Shown here one piece after another: positions 6,644 through 12,711 of a stretch of DNA of 12,711 nucleotides. The position numbers were made by a program, and so were the translations under genes. Positions within the stretch are counted from its first letter, which is position 1. Each line of letters opens with the position of its first letter. The stretch covers positions 1 to 12,711 of the forward strand of contig DBCE01000249.1 in NCBI GenBank assembly GCA_002292895.1. The letters run 5' to 3'. Under the pieces are notes generated by a model. It made no database searches. It was not told where the DNA came from and saw only the letters and a program-made list of their open reading frames with translations. This DNA is from Phycisphaerales bacterium UBA966 (lineage in GTDB: Bacteria > Planctomycetota > Phycisphaerae > Phycisphaerales > SM1A02).

Positions 6644-9600
6644 ATGATGATTGCCCCCGCCGTCGCCCTGCTCCTTGCCTTACTCGCCCCGGCTGCCGCT
6701 ACTGATGAGGCCGTCCTTCACCCGTTTGATGGCAAGACCCTCGACGGCTGGGATGGAGACCGCACTTTCTGGACCGTGCAGGACGGCGCCATCGTCGGAA
6801 AGTCAACCGCGGAGCATCCGCTCCCCGCCAGCGGCTACCTCGTCTGGAGCGGCGACATGCCGCAAGACTTTGACTTGCGGTGCAAGGTGTTCATCACCGC
6901 GGGTAATAGTGGTATCCAGTATCGAAGTCGCCGCGTGGAGGGACGCGCGGATATGGCTGGCTTCCAAGCAGACTTGGATGCATCAAATTCTTACACCGGC
7001 ATTTTGTACGAGGGGCTGGGCCGAGAAATCATGAGCGGTCGCGGCGAGCAAGTGGAGTGGGCGCCCGCCGGCAAGCGCGTGGTAGCAAACTTTGCACCCG
7101 ACGCGGTCCTGAAAAACGTGATGCGACCGGGCGAGTGGAACGACTACCGCGTTGAAGCGCGTGGCACACGCGTTCGACACTGGATCAATGGCACACTGAT
7201 GACTGACGTGACTGATGGCGACGCAAGCCGATTTAAGCGTGACGGCCAACTTGGATTTCAGCTCCATCAAGGCGCCCCCATGGAAGTGCGTTGGAAGGAT
7301 CTTGAAGTACGCCCCATCACGGAAGCACCGTCCGCATCCGCGCTCACCGTGCCGGATGGCTTCACCGTTGAGCTAGTTGCCAGCGCGCAAGCTGACCACG
7401 GAAGTTGGGTGTCCTTGGCATTTGATCCACAGGGTCGCGCCGTCGTCAGCCCGCAATCCGGCAAGACGTTGCGCATGGAGATTCCCGGCGTCAGTACTGG
7501 ATGCACTGGTACAGATGTGCGCATCACCGAACTCACTGGCGCACCTGGAAGTGCGCAGGGTCTGTGCTTTGCCGGCAATGAGTTGTGGGTGGATTCTTCC
7601 GCAGCCGGTCCGCAGTCCGGGCTGTGGCGTTTGGCTGATGCAGACGGTGACGGCACATACGAGAAGCAGACGCAGGTGCTGCATTGGAAAGATGATGGCG
7701 GCGAACATGGCGCGCACGGCGTGGTGCAAGGTCCGGACGGCGCGATCTACGTTGCGATTGGAAATCACACAGCAGTTCCGGAAGGCGTCAGCAACGGCGC
7801 ATGTCGCCCGTGGGCTGAAGATCTGGTCGGCGAGCGTATGTGGGATCCGCGTGGGCACGCCGTAGGTATTGTCGCGCCCGGCGGAACGGTGCTGCGCGTT
7901 GATCCAGCAACTGGTGTAACCACTGTCTTTGCCAGCGGATTTCGAAATCACTATGACTTGGCATTCAATCCGGACGGCGAGCTGTTCACCTATGACAGCG
8001 ATATGGAGTGGGACATCGGCGCGCCGTGGTACCGCGCGCCGCGCTTGGTGCATGTGGTAAATGGCGGCGAATACGGATGGCGATCGGGCAGTGGCTGCTT
8101 GCCGTCATGGATGCCAGACACACTTCCACCGTTATGTGAAACGGATTCTTCATCACCGACTGGCATGCTGCATGGCTCCGGTGGTGCGTTCCCAGCTCCG
8201 TGGCGGAACATGCTGTTTGCCGCTGACTGGACGTACGGCCGCATCTTGGCGGTGTCACTCACCGCCCAGGATTCCACGTACACGGGCATGTGGCAACCGT
8301 TCGTCACCGGGCGTCCCATGCCCGTGACTGACATGGCATGGGGGCCGGACGGTGCGATGTATGTGGTCACCGGCGGTCGTGGAACGCAGAGCGGAATCTA
8401 CCGAATATCAGCTAATAAACCCGCATCTGCAGCGGAACGCGTGAACGCAGTGGATGCAACACATGCGCCAGAGCGGGCGGCTCGACGCGCGATTGAGAAT
8501 CTTGCGGCAGCGCCCGACGCAGCCAAACTTCCAACCATCGTTGCTGCGCTGACCTCTGATGATCGTTTCGTTGCATTCGCTGCACGCAACGCGATGGAAG
8601 CAGCCGGCGCTGATGCAGTCAACGCTGCCGCAAAGGCCACTGCACCGCGCGCTCGCGCCCACGCGGCGTTGGCATTAGCGCGGATGGCCGGCACGGACTG
8701 GTCATTAGCCGTGATCAATGCCGCCGCAATCGGTGCACTGCCGAGCGCGGATGCATCGACAACATTACTCGTACTGCGTGCCGTGCAAGTGGCGTGGGCA
8801 CGACACAGCGCGGATTTCGCAGGACCCGCTGGTGAGGCGGCCAGCACTGCGGCCTCACAACTGGCCCAACGATTCTTCAGCGATGCCGATCCACGTGTTG
8901 CCGAAGCCGCCCTTGGTCTCGCCTGTGAAATGGGGCGACCCGAAGCCGTGCCCGCTGCAATGAAACGCCTGACAGAAGCGAGTGATCGCGCGGACGCGCT
9001 GCGATGGGCAACCATGTTGCGCACGGTGCCAATCGGCTGGACCGAAGAACTGCGCACCGCCTACTGGCGCTGGCTTGAATCAACCAATGACAGCGCTGGT
9101 GGATTTAGTCTGCGCGGATTCATCGACCAAGTGAAGAGCGATGCCGAGAAGTATGTGCATCGCCCGGAAGCAGCACCCGCAGGCCAGGTCAGCAAGGCGG
9201 ACGGATCAAATACACCGGGCGTTACGCAGAACGGTGGCACGCAGGCGGCACTTTCAACGCCTGCAACGCGAACGACCAGCGCGCAGAGTCACTCATGGAC
9301 CGTTGCCGAACTCTCCGCAGCGGAGCCAACCGACACCGCGCCCGACCGCGCGCACGGCGCGCAACTTTTCCATGAAGCCATGTGCATTCAATGCCATCGA
9401 ATCGGTGGTCAAGGCGGCGCAAACGGGCCCGACCTCACTGGTGTCGGCAGCCGATTTGCGCGCGGCGATCTCCTACGCGCCATTCTTGAGCCCAACGCTG
9501 CAGTGAGCGATCAGTGGCGCGATACGGCTATCACCTTAAAGGACGGAAGTATGGTGGTCGGTCGAGTCGTTGCAAGCGACAAAGACTCTCTGACCATCTC

Positions 9601-9778
9601 CACCAATCCACTGGGTCCAGATCGTGAACGGGTGGCGCGAGCAGAGATTGCGCACAGCGAACAAATCACCACATCAAGCATGCCGCAGGGAATGCTGAAT
9701 TCGCGCACGCGGCAAGAAGTGCTTGATTTATTGGGCTATTTGGAGAGCGCCGGTAGCACCGCCGGACGTGGCGGCTGA
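6644..9778 (+). CDS. Secreted PVC-type multidomain protein: DUF1080, dehydrogenase-like propeller, helical repeats, CxxCH haem domain
   Basis: A 1044-residue exported protein. The frame opens at 6578, but ATG 6644 gives a clean signal peptide (MMIAPAVALLLALLAPAAA). Residues ~21-225 form a DUF1080 (PF06439, 3-keto-disaccharide hydrolase or LamG-like) domain with HPFDGKTLDGWDG, AGNSGIQYRSR and the closing WKDLEVRPI. Residues ~230-590 are a beta-propeller of the membrane-bound dehydrogenase/soluble glucose dehydrogenase-like kind known from planctomycetes, with a Ca-loop-like DADGDGTYE from Asp332, GEHGAHGVVQGPDG, SGFRNHYDLAFNPDGELF and PVTDMAWGPDGAMYV. Residues ~600-835 are Ala-rich helical repeats of HEAT type, and ~845-895 a Gly/Thr/Ser linker. 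The end is a PVC-type haem domain with CIQCH (Cys914, Cys917, His918), GPDLTGVGSRF, ILEPNAAVS and PQGMLNSRTRQEVLDLLGYLES. It probably acts in the periplasm on sugars or glycosides with electrons passed to haem, but the substrate is unknown. Confidence 0.9.
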   Translation: MMIAPAVALLLALLAPAAATDEAVLHPFDGKTLDGWDGDRTFWTVQDGAIVGKSTAEHPLPASGYLVWSGDMPQDFDLRCKVFITAGNSGIQYRSRRVEGRADMAGFQADLDASNSYTGILYEGLGREIMSGRGEQVEWAPAGKRVVANFAPDAVLKNVMRPGEWNDYRVEARGTRVRHWINGTLMTDVTDGDASRFKRDGQLGFQLHQGAPMEVRWKDLEVRPITEAPSASALTVPDGFTVELVASAQADHGSWVSLAFDPQGRAVVSPQSGKTLRMEIPGVSTGCTGTDVRITELTGAPGSAQGLCFAGNELWVDSSAAGPQSGLWRLADADGDGTYEKQTQVLHWKDDGGEHGAHGVVQGPDGAIYVAIGNHTAVPEGVSNGACRPWAEDLVGERMWDPRGHAVGIVAPGGTVLRVDPATGVTTVFASGFRNHYDLAFNPDGELFTYDSDMEWDIGAPWYRAPRLVHVVNGGEYGWRSGSGCLPSWMPDTLPPLCETDSSSPTGMLHGSGGAFPAPWRNMLFAADWTYGRILAVSLTAQDSTYTGMWQPFVTGRPMPVTDMAWGPDGAMYVVTGGRGTQSGIYRISANKPASAAERVNAVDATHAPERAARRAIENLAAAPDAAKLPTIVAALTSDDRFVAFAARNAMEAAGADAVNAAAKATAPRARAHAALALARMAGTDWSLAVINAAAIGALPSADASTTLLVLRAVQVAWARHSADFAGPAGEAASTAASQLAQRFFSDADPRVAEAALGLACEMGRPEAVPAAMKRLTEASDRADALRWATMLRTVPIGWTEELRTAYWRWLESTNDSAGGFSLRGFIDQVKSDAEKYVHRPEAAPAGQVSKADGSNTPGVTQNGGTQAALSTPATRTTSAQSHSWTVAELSAAEPTDTAPDRAHGAQLFHEAMCIQCHRIGGQGGANGPDLTGVGSRFARGDLLRAILEPNAAVSDQWRDTAITLKDGSMVVGRVVASDKDSLTISTNPLGPDRERVARAEIAHSEQITTSSMPQGMLNSRTRQEVLDLLGYLESAGSTAGRGG
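9736..9778. other. 43-bp tail-to-tail overlap of convergent genes
   Basis: The haem-protein gene ends with TGA at 9776-9778 (plus) while the hydrolase gene ends with TAG at 9736-9738 (minus), so the two coding ends overlap by 43 bp. Any terminator for either transcript must lie inside the other gene; none was recognised. Confidence 0.85.
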
Positions 9779-11610
9779 GCAAGAATCCACGAGGCAATCA
9801 CATCGAGCACTTCGGGGTCGATGGTGATTTCGATCTTGGAATACTCATCAATGGCGCCCGTTTGTGCGCGTTGAAACAGGTGATTGAGGCCAGGCATGAC
9901 CTTCACAGTGGTTGGCGCGCCACTGACTTTCAAGGCTGCCTCAATCGGGGGAACATTCTGCACAGCGTCTACTTGCGTATCAAGTGTGCCGTTCAGAACC
10001 AGTACCGGGCACTTCACCTTGCGTAAGGACACCGCGGGATCAAGCACCAAGAATCGCTTCATCCACGGCGAACCAACCTGCGCAAGGGCGGCATCCACCT
10101 GTGCTTCAAGGGTTGCTGCCGGAATGGTTGCTGGATCGGTTCCGCCGAGCGCAATCTGCGCAAGCACCAACTTCTTTGCAGACGCCCGCAATACGTCGCC
10201 AGTTGCGCCCGCCTTCACAGCATCGAGATACGCAGCATGCGCAGCCACTGCCGGTGCAATCTGCGTCTCGGTCAGTCCGGTTGCAAGCAAGATCCGCTTG
10301 TTCTGTTCGCGCAGGATTGCGTCGCCGTTCACGCCAGTGCCGGCCATCATGACGATGAACGCCGGACGCGCAGCACTTGCGGATTGGGTCGCGTGCTGCT
10401 CGTCCATGTTTACAACGGCCATCGGCGCAACCAGACCGCCCTCGCTGTGACCAATCATCCCCAGTCGCGCGGCATCGACACCTTCGATGTTTGCAAGCGT
10501 GCCAAATTCCACTACTGCGTCGCTCATGAAATCATCAGTCACCGCTGTGGCGTACGAACCAGTCGATCCACCGACGCCGCGATCATCGCAACGAAGCACG
10601 GCGATGCCGCGCCGCGCCAGTGCGTCGGCCAGTACTAAGAAGGGCTTGTGTCCCATGAGTGCCTCGTCGCGATCCTGCGGACCGCTACCCGAAACAAGCA
10701 GTACCGCTGGCACTGGGTGAGCCTTGGATGCACCGTCCGGAAGAAACAGCGTTCCTTCCAAGGTGTGACCCAATGGGTGCTTCACGCGTTGCGAAAGTAT
10801 GGCGTATGGAAACGGCGCCTTGGGCTCCTGCGGACGAACGGGAGCGCCGGGCGCAGGAAGAGGTGTGCCAGCGGTGTGCGGACGGAACACCAACGGTCCC
10901 TTGAATGCGCCCTGGCTGAACTCGCCGCGTAAATCCACGCCATCTTCACGAAGGTTGATCGTGGCGTTTCCTGGAACAGGTAGCCGAACGGCGAACACAC
11001 CATCAGCACTGCGCGTCACGAAGAGTGAAAGACCCGCAATCTTCTGCGCGGGAATATCGATCGCTCCCGCCCATCGGTCTGCGCCGTGTGGCGCGATGGT
11101 GAGTCCCATCACTAGCGTCTGACCGCCTGCATCCAACTGTCCCGCCCAAGTGCGGGCATCTTTCGCGCCCACCGCCTCAATCGTTCGCTCTAAATGCACG
11201 GGCATTTCGATGGCCTGTGGCGAACCAGGTGGAGTTGCGATGAGCACCCCATCAAGCGCATCGCCCGTGCGCGTCACATCAAAGCGAATGCTTCCAACCA
11301 TGGCGCTGAAACTTCCAGTGAGGTGCCCATCCTTCTCGGCAATGCCATTGATGGATTCGCCAAGCGATCCAAACGCTGGCAGTGCGCCCTGCGCGCTGAG
11401 CTTCCCGTTGGTGGTTTCCACGCCAAGCACCACGTCTATTGGTCGCGCACCGGTTGTCGAACCCATCCATAGGCCATCAAAGGCGGTGGGGCTTGCGGCT
11501 GACGGAGCAGCCTGCCAGAGCGGGTTCGAAGCATGAACCGTTGGACCACGGTGAACGAACAACGCGAAAACGCCGACCGCTGCCAGTCGAAAAATCAACG
11601 TCTGTTGCAT
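9736..11610 (-). CDS. Secreted alpha/beta hydrolase (prolyl-oligopeptidase/esterase-like fold)
   Basis: A 624-residue protein. Met1 (11610) starts a signal-peptide-like hydrophobic segment (LIFRLAAVGVFALFV); GAAGG sits 8 nt upstream, so this start is preferred over the open frame that runs back to 11862 through rsfS. Residues ~45-245 are a beta-rich N-terminal region of two similar-looking parts (FDGLWMGS...; TWAGQLDAGG...) that I do not recognise as a named domain. The alpha/beta hydrolase domain covers ~270-612, with oxyanion-region VSGSGPQDRDE, DDRGVGGSTG, the nucleophile elbow GHSEGG (Ser389), Asp544 in LNGTLDTQVD and His577 in GLNHLFQ; the triad is complete. The same layout is seen in bacterial secreted hydrolases of the dienelactone-hydrolase/acyl-peptidase-like group. 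Its substrate cannot be told. It lies 58 nt downstream of rsfS on the same strand and may share its transcript. Confidence 0.9.
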   Translation of the reverse strand: MQQTLIFRLAAVGVFALFVHRGPTVHASNPLWQAAPSAASPTAFDGLWMGSTTGARPIDVVLGVETTNGKLSAQGALPAFGSLGESINGIAEKDGHLTGSFSAMVGSIRFDVTRTGDALDGVLIATPPGSPQAIEMPVHLERTIEAVGAKDARTWAGQLDAGGQTLVMGLTIAPHGADRWAGAIDIPAQKIAGLSLFVTRSADGVFAVRLPVPGNATINLREDGVDLRGEFSQGAFKGPLVFRPHTAGTPLPAPGAPVRPQEPKAPFPYAILSQRVKHPLGHTLEGTLFLPDGASKAHPVPAVLLVSGSGPQDRDEALMGHKPFLVLADALARRGIAVLRCDDRGVGGSTGSYATAVTDDFMSDAVVEFGTLANIEGVDAARLGMIGHSEGGLVAPMAVVNMDEQHATQSASAARPAFIVMMAGTGVNGDAILREQNKRILLATGLTETQIAPAVAAHAAYLDAVKAGATGDVLRASAKKLVLAQIALGGTDPATIPAATLEAQVDAALAQVGSPWMKRFLVLDPAVSLRKVKCPVLVLNGTLDTQVDAVQNVPPIEAALKVSGAPTTVKVMPGLNHLFQRAQTGAIDEYSKIEITIDPEVLDVIASWILAQPPRPAVLPALSK

Positions 11611-11617
11611 AGGTATG

Positions 11618-11622
11618 CCTTC
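11618..11622 (-). promoter_or_regulatory. Shine-Dalgarno site of the hydrolase gene
   Basis: On the minus strand GAAGG precedes the ATG at 11610 by about 7 nt. It decides the start in favour of the signal-peptide Met over the longer open frame. Confidence 0.5.
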
Positions 11623-11668
11623 AATTGCTGCTGATGCTGCGAACGATTGACCGGCGGCGCAGTGGCGC

Positions 11669-12055
11669 TTACGCCCGAACTGGCGCAGGAACATCCACTG
11701 CAATGCCATCGGCCCAGAGCGATTCCAGGTCGTAGTACGCGCGCTGGTCAGGCTCAAAGAGATGAACAACCACATCCACGAAATCGACAACGATCCAAGT
11801 CGTTCCCGTATCCCGATCGGAACGGAACGGAGGTTGACCGATCTTCTTGCCAAGATCTTCAAGGGCCTGCGCCACGCTCTTCATCTGCCGATCGGAAGTA
11901 CCGCTGGCAATGATGATGTAATCACAGACCTGGCTGATTCCGCGCAGGTCGGAGAGCGTGACATCGGTGCACTTATCCAACATGCACGCGCGCGCCAAAT
12001 CAACGGCGAATGCGCGGACTGCAGCCGGGTCACCCTTGGACTTGGTTCTAATCAT
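11669..12055 (-). CDS. rsfS: Ribosome silencing factor RsfS (Iojap family)
   Basis: This 128-residue protein has the whole RsfS/Iojap core: KCTDVTLSDLRGIS, the signature CDYIIIASGTSDRQMKSVA, WIVVDFVDVVVHLFEPDQRAYYDLESLWAD. RsfS binds uL14 on the large subunit and blocks joining with the small subunit, lowering translation under starvation. Length is normal. ATG 12055 (MIRTKSK) is preferred; an in-frame GTG at 12085 would add ten residues (MWPALWRAFI) that do not look like the family N-terminus. The gene lies 61 nt downstream of rpsU on the same strand and 58 nt upstream of the hydrolase gene. The common nadD-rsfS linkage of other bacteria is not seen here. The annotation as rsfS rests on unmistakable family motifs. 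Confidence 0.94.
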   Translation of the reverse strand: MIRTKSKGDPAAVRAFAVDLARACMLDKCTDVTLSDLRGISQVCDYIIIASGTSDRQMKSVAQALEDLGKKIGQPPFRSDRDTGTTWIVVDFVDVVVHLFEPDQRAYYDLESLWADGIAVDVPAPVRA

Positions 12056-12061
12056 GATGAA

Positions 12062-12095
12062 TGCTCGCCAAAGTGCTGGCCACACTGCTCGCCAA
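12062..12095. repeat. Two 10-bp direct repeats flanking an imperfect palindrome
   Basis: TGCTCGCCAA occurs at 12062-12071 and 12086-12095. Between them AGTGCTGGCCACACT (12072-12086) is an imperfect inverted repeat with AGTG/CACT arms around TGGCCA. The structure fills most of the 61-nt rpsU-rsfS gap. It may be a processing or binding site, or chance in GC-rich DNA. Confidence 0.45.
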
Positions 12096-12116
12096 CATGT
12101 TCAACGGTGGCGATGC

Positions 12117-12446
12117 TCACGCGCCGCGACCGCCGCTGCGACCACCACCGCCGCCGCTGCCGCCTTCACGGCCGCCACCGGAACGTGAGCCGGAGCCTGA
12201 ACGGCCGCCACTCGTGCGCGCAGCTGGTGCGGCAGAAGGCGAACCTGGACGTGAGCCGGGACGACCGAGCAACGGACGCGGACCAGCGCGACGAATCGCT
12301 GCGCGACGCTTGATCTCGGAGGGCTTCTCGTAATACTGGCGGCGCTTCACTTCTTTCGTCAGCCCGTCTTTTTCACAGAGCTTCTTGAAGCGGCGGACCA
12401 TCTGCTCGACGGTTTCGCCTCCACGCGCCTTGACCTTAATTGCCAT
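12117..12446 (-). CDS. rpsU: Small-subunit ribosomal protein bS21 with Arg/Gly/Ser-rich C-terminal extension
   Basis: A 109-residue protein. Residues 1-55 are a clear bS21 core: MAIKVKARGGETVEQMVRRF, KLCEKDGLTKEVKRRQYYEKPSE, IKRRAAIRR. bS21 sits near the anti-Shine-Dalgarno end of 16S rRNA and aids initiation. Most bS21 proteins end around residue 58-71; here a tail of about 50 residues follows (~56-109), made almost wholly of Gly, Ser, Arg, Pro and Ala with RSGSGSRSGGGREGG and RSGGRGA, like RGG-type disordered RNA-binding tails. ATG 12446 is fixed by the conserved N-terminus, though the frame is open back to 12644; AAAGG lies about 10 nt upstream. It is the first gene of a minus-strand set with rsfS, and divergent from the NYN-domain gene. 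Its leader can form small hairpins, described separately. Confidence 0.92.
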   Translation of the reverse strand: MAIKVKARGGETVEQMVRRFKKLCEKDGLTKEVKRRQYYEKPSEIKRRAAIRRAGPRPLLGRPGSRPGSPSAAPAARTSGGRSGSGSRSGGGREGGSGGGGGRSGGRGA

Positions 12447-12611
12447 ATCGAGAAAGCCTTTCGTTCTGTTCGTACCCCGCGCGTCGGACATCGCGTCCGC
12501 AGTGGGGAACGGGGCATTAAACCCGTTTTCGCTAGGAAACACAATCCCCCCTTCCATCAGAACATAGGATGTCCGATAAGGGGCACCGATCACCAACGCC
12601 CCGCTGCGCTC
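12447..12611. promoter_or_regulatory. Divergent intergenic region of rpsU and the NYN-domain gene
   Basis: This 165-base gap must hold the rpsU promoter and leader and the promoter for the opposite gene. On the rpsU coding strand, TATGTT (plus-strand 12564-12569) is a weak -10 candidate without a good -35 partner. Between it and the start codon lie three possible hairpins (12508-12527, 12485-12499, 12452-12462). No gene is seen here on either strand. Confidence 0.4.
12452..12527 (-). promoter_or_regulatory. Possible structured mRNA leader of rpsU
   Basis: Read on the minus strand, three inverted repeats follow one another before the rpsU start. AACGGG/CCCGTT has an 8-nt loop (12508-12527), CGGAC/GTCCG a 5-nt loop (12485-12499), and GAAA/TTTC a 3-nt loop (12452-12462). 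The last contains the AAAGG that could act as Shine-Dalgarno site. Stems are short, so the structure is only a candidate. Many ribosomal protein genes are autoregulated through leader structures, which makes it plausible; I do not recognise a known leader class. Confidence 0.3.
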
Positions 12612-12711
12612 ATGCTCATCGTCGATGCCTACAACGTTCTGCATGTCACCGGCATTTTGCCGCCGGAATTGGCTGGGTTGGACGCGCCGGACCTCGCCGA
12701 CTTAGTGGCGG
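12612..12711 (+). CDS. NYN/YacP-like (PIN-fold) ribonuclease-domain protein, 5' part only
   Basis: The first 33 codons of a gene cut by the right edge. The product begins MLIVDAYNVLHVTGILPPEL, the hallmark N-terminus of the NYN/YacP (DUF901) group of PIN-fold nucleases, normally MLIVDGYNVL; Asp5 and Asn8 are the conserved metal-site and substrate-site positions. The family Gly at residue 6 is Ala here. YacP-like proteins are linked to rRNA or mRNA processing. The ATG has no clear Shine-Dalgarno site. It is divergent from rpsU, which fits a role around RNA and ribosomes, though that is inference. The start could not be compared with the rest of the protein. Confidence 0.75.
   Translation, partial: MLIVDAYNVLHVTGILPPELAGLDAPDLADLVA

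Noticed and set aside
11611..11862. N-terminal extension of the hydrolase frame to 11862
   Set aside because: It runs through the rsfS coding region in another frame; the signal peptide with its own GAAGG site marks the real start at 11610.
12061..12333. Plus-strand Pro-rich open frame opposite rpsU
   Set aside because: It is the antisense of the Gly/Ser/Arg-coding tail; GGC/CGC repeats read as Pro/Arg on the other strand.
12447..12644. N-terminal extension of the bS21 frame
   Set aside because: bS21 proteins begin at the conserved N-terminus seen at 12446; the upstream frame crosses the promoter region and the start of the NYN gene.

Overview
The window looks like ordinary chromosomal DNA from a high-GC bacterium, most likely a planctomycete, perhaps of the Phycisphaerae. 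The best marker is the large secreted protein at 6644-9778. It joins a DUF1080 (3-keto-disaccharide hydrolase-type) domain, a dehydrogenase-like beta-propeller, a helical-repeat region and a C-terminal CxxCH haem domain, an architecture typical of Planctomycetota and their PVC relatives. Weak or absent Shine-Dalgarno sequences at most starts, and small proteins of planctomycete-like appearance, agree with this. The assignment is inferred from protein families, not from a marker gene such as 16S rRNA.

Left block (1-3717, plus strand): the 3' end of a glycine-rich protein, an MFS transporter that overlaps it by GTGA, a GT39-like membrane glycosyltransferase 9 nt further on, and a small conserved-type hypothetical 11 nt after that. 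The spacing suggests one transcript. The transporter and glycosyltransferase point to the envelope, but no pathway can be named.

Middle block (3778-5843): a membrane histidine kinase on the minus strand lies back to back with a small four-CxxC, probably zinc-binding protein on the plus strand, followed by a STAS-domain protein of the anti-sigma-factor-antagonist type. This is a signalling neighbourhood, but no response regulator, anti-sigma kinase or PP2C phosphatase is present, so partners must be elsewhere.

Middle-right block (5928-9778): trmB (tRNA m7G46 methyltransferase) on the minus strand is divergent from the large PVC-type haem-binding protein.

Right block (9736-12711): on the minus strand, in transcription order, come rpsU (ribosomal protein bS21 with an unusual Arg/Gly/Ser-rich tail), rsfS (ribosome silencing factor) and a secreted alpha/beta hydrolase. 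The hydrolase gene overlaps the convergent haem-protein gene by 43 bp. Divergent from rpsU is the start of a NYN/YacP-like ribonuclease-domain gene, cut by the window edge.

I see no mobile element, CRISPR array, tRNA, rRNA or phage gene, no convincing rho-independent terminator, and no gene-free stretch over 300 bases. I found no clear new defence or biosynthetic system. The points most worth a second look are the bS21 tail, the structured rpsU leader, the four-CxxC protein and the multidomain haem protein.
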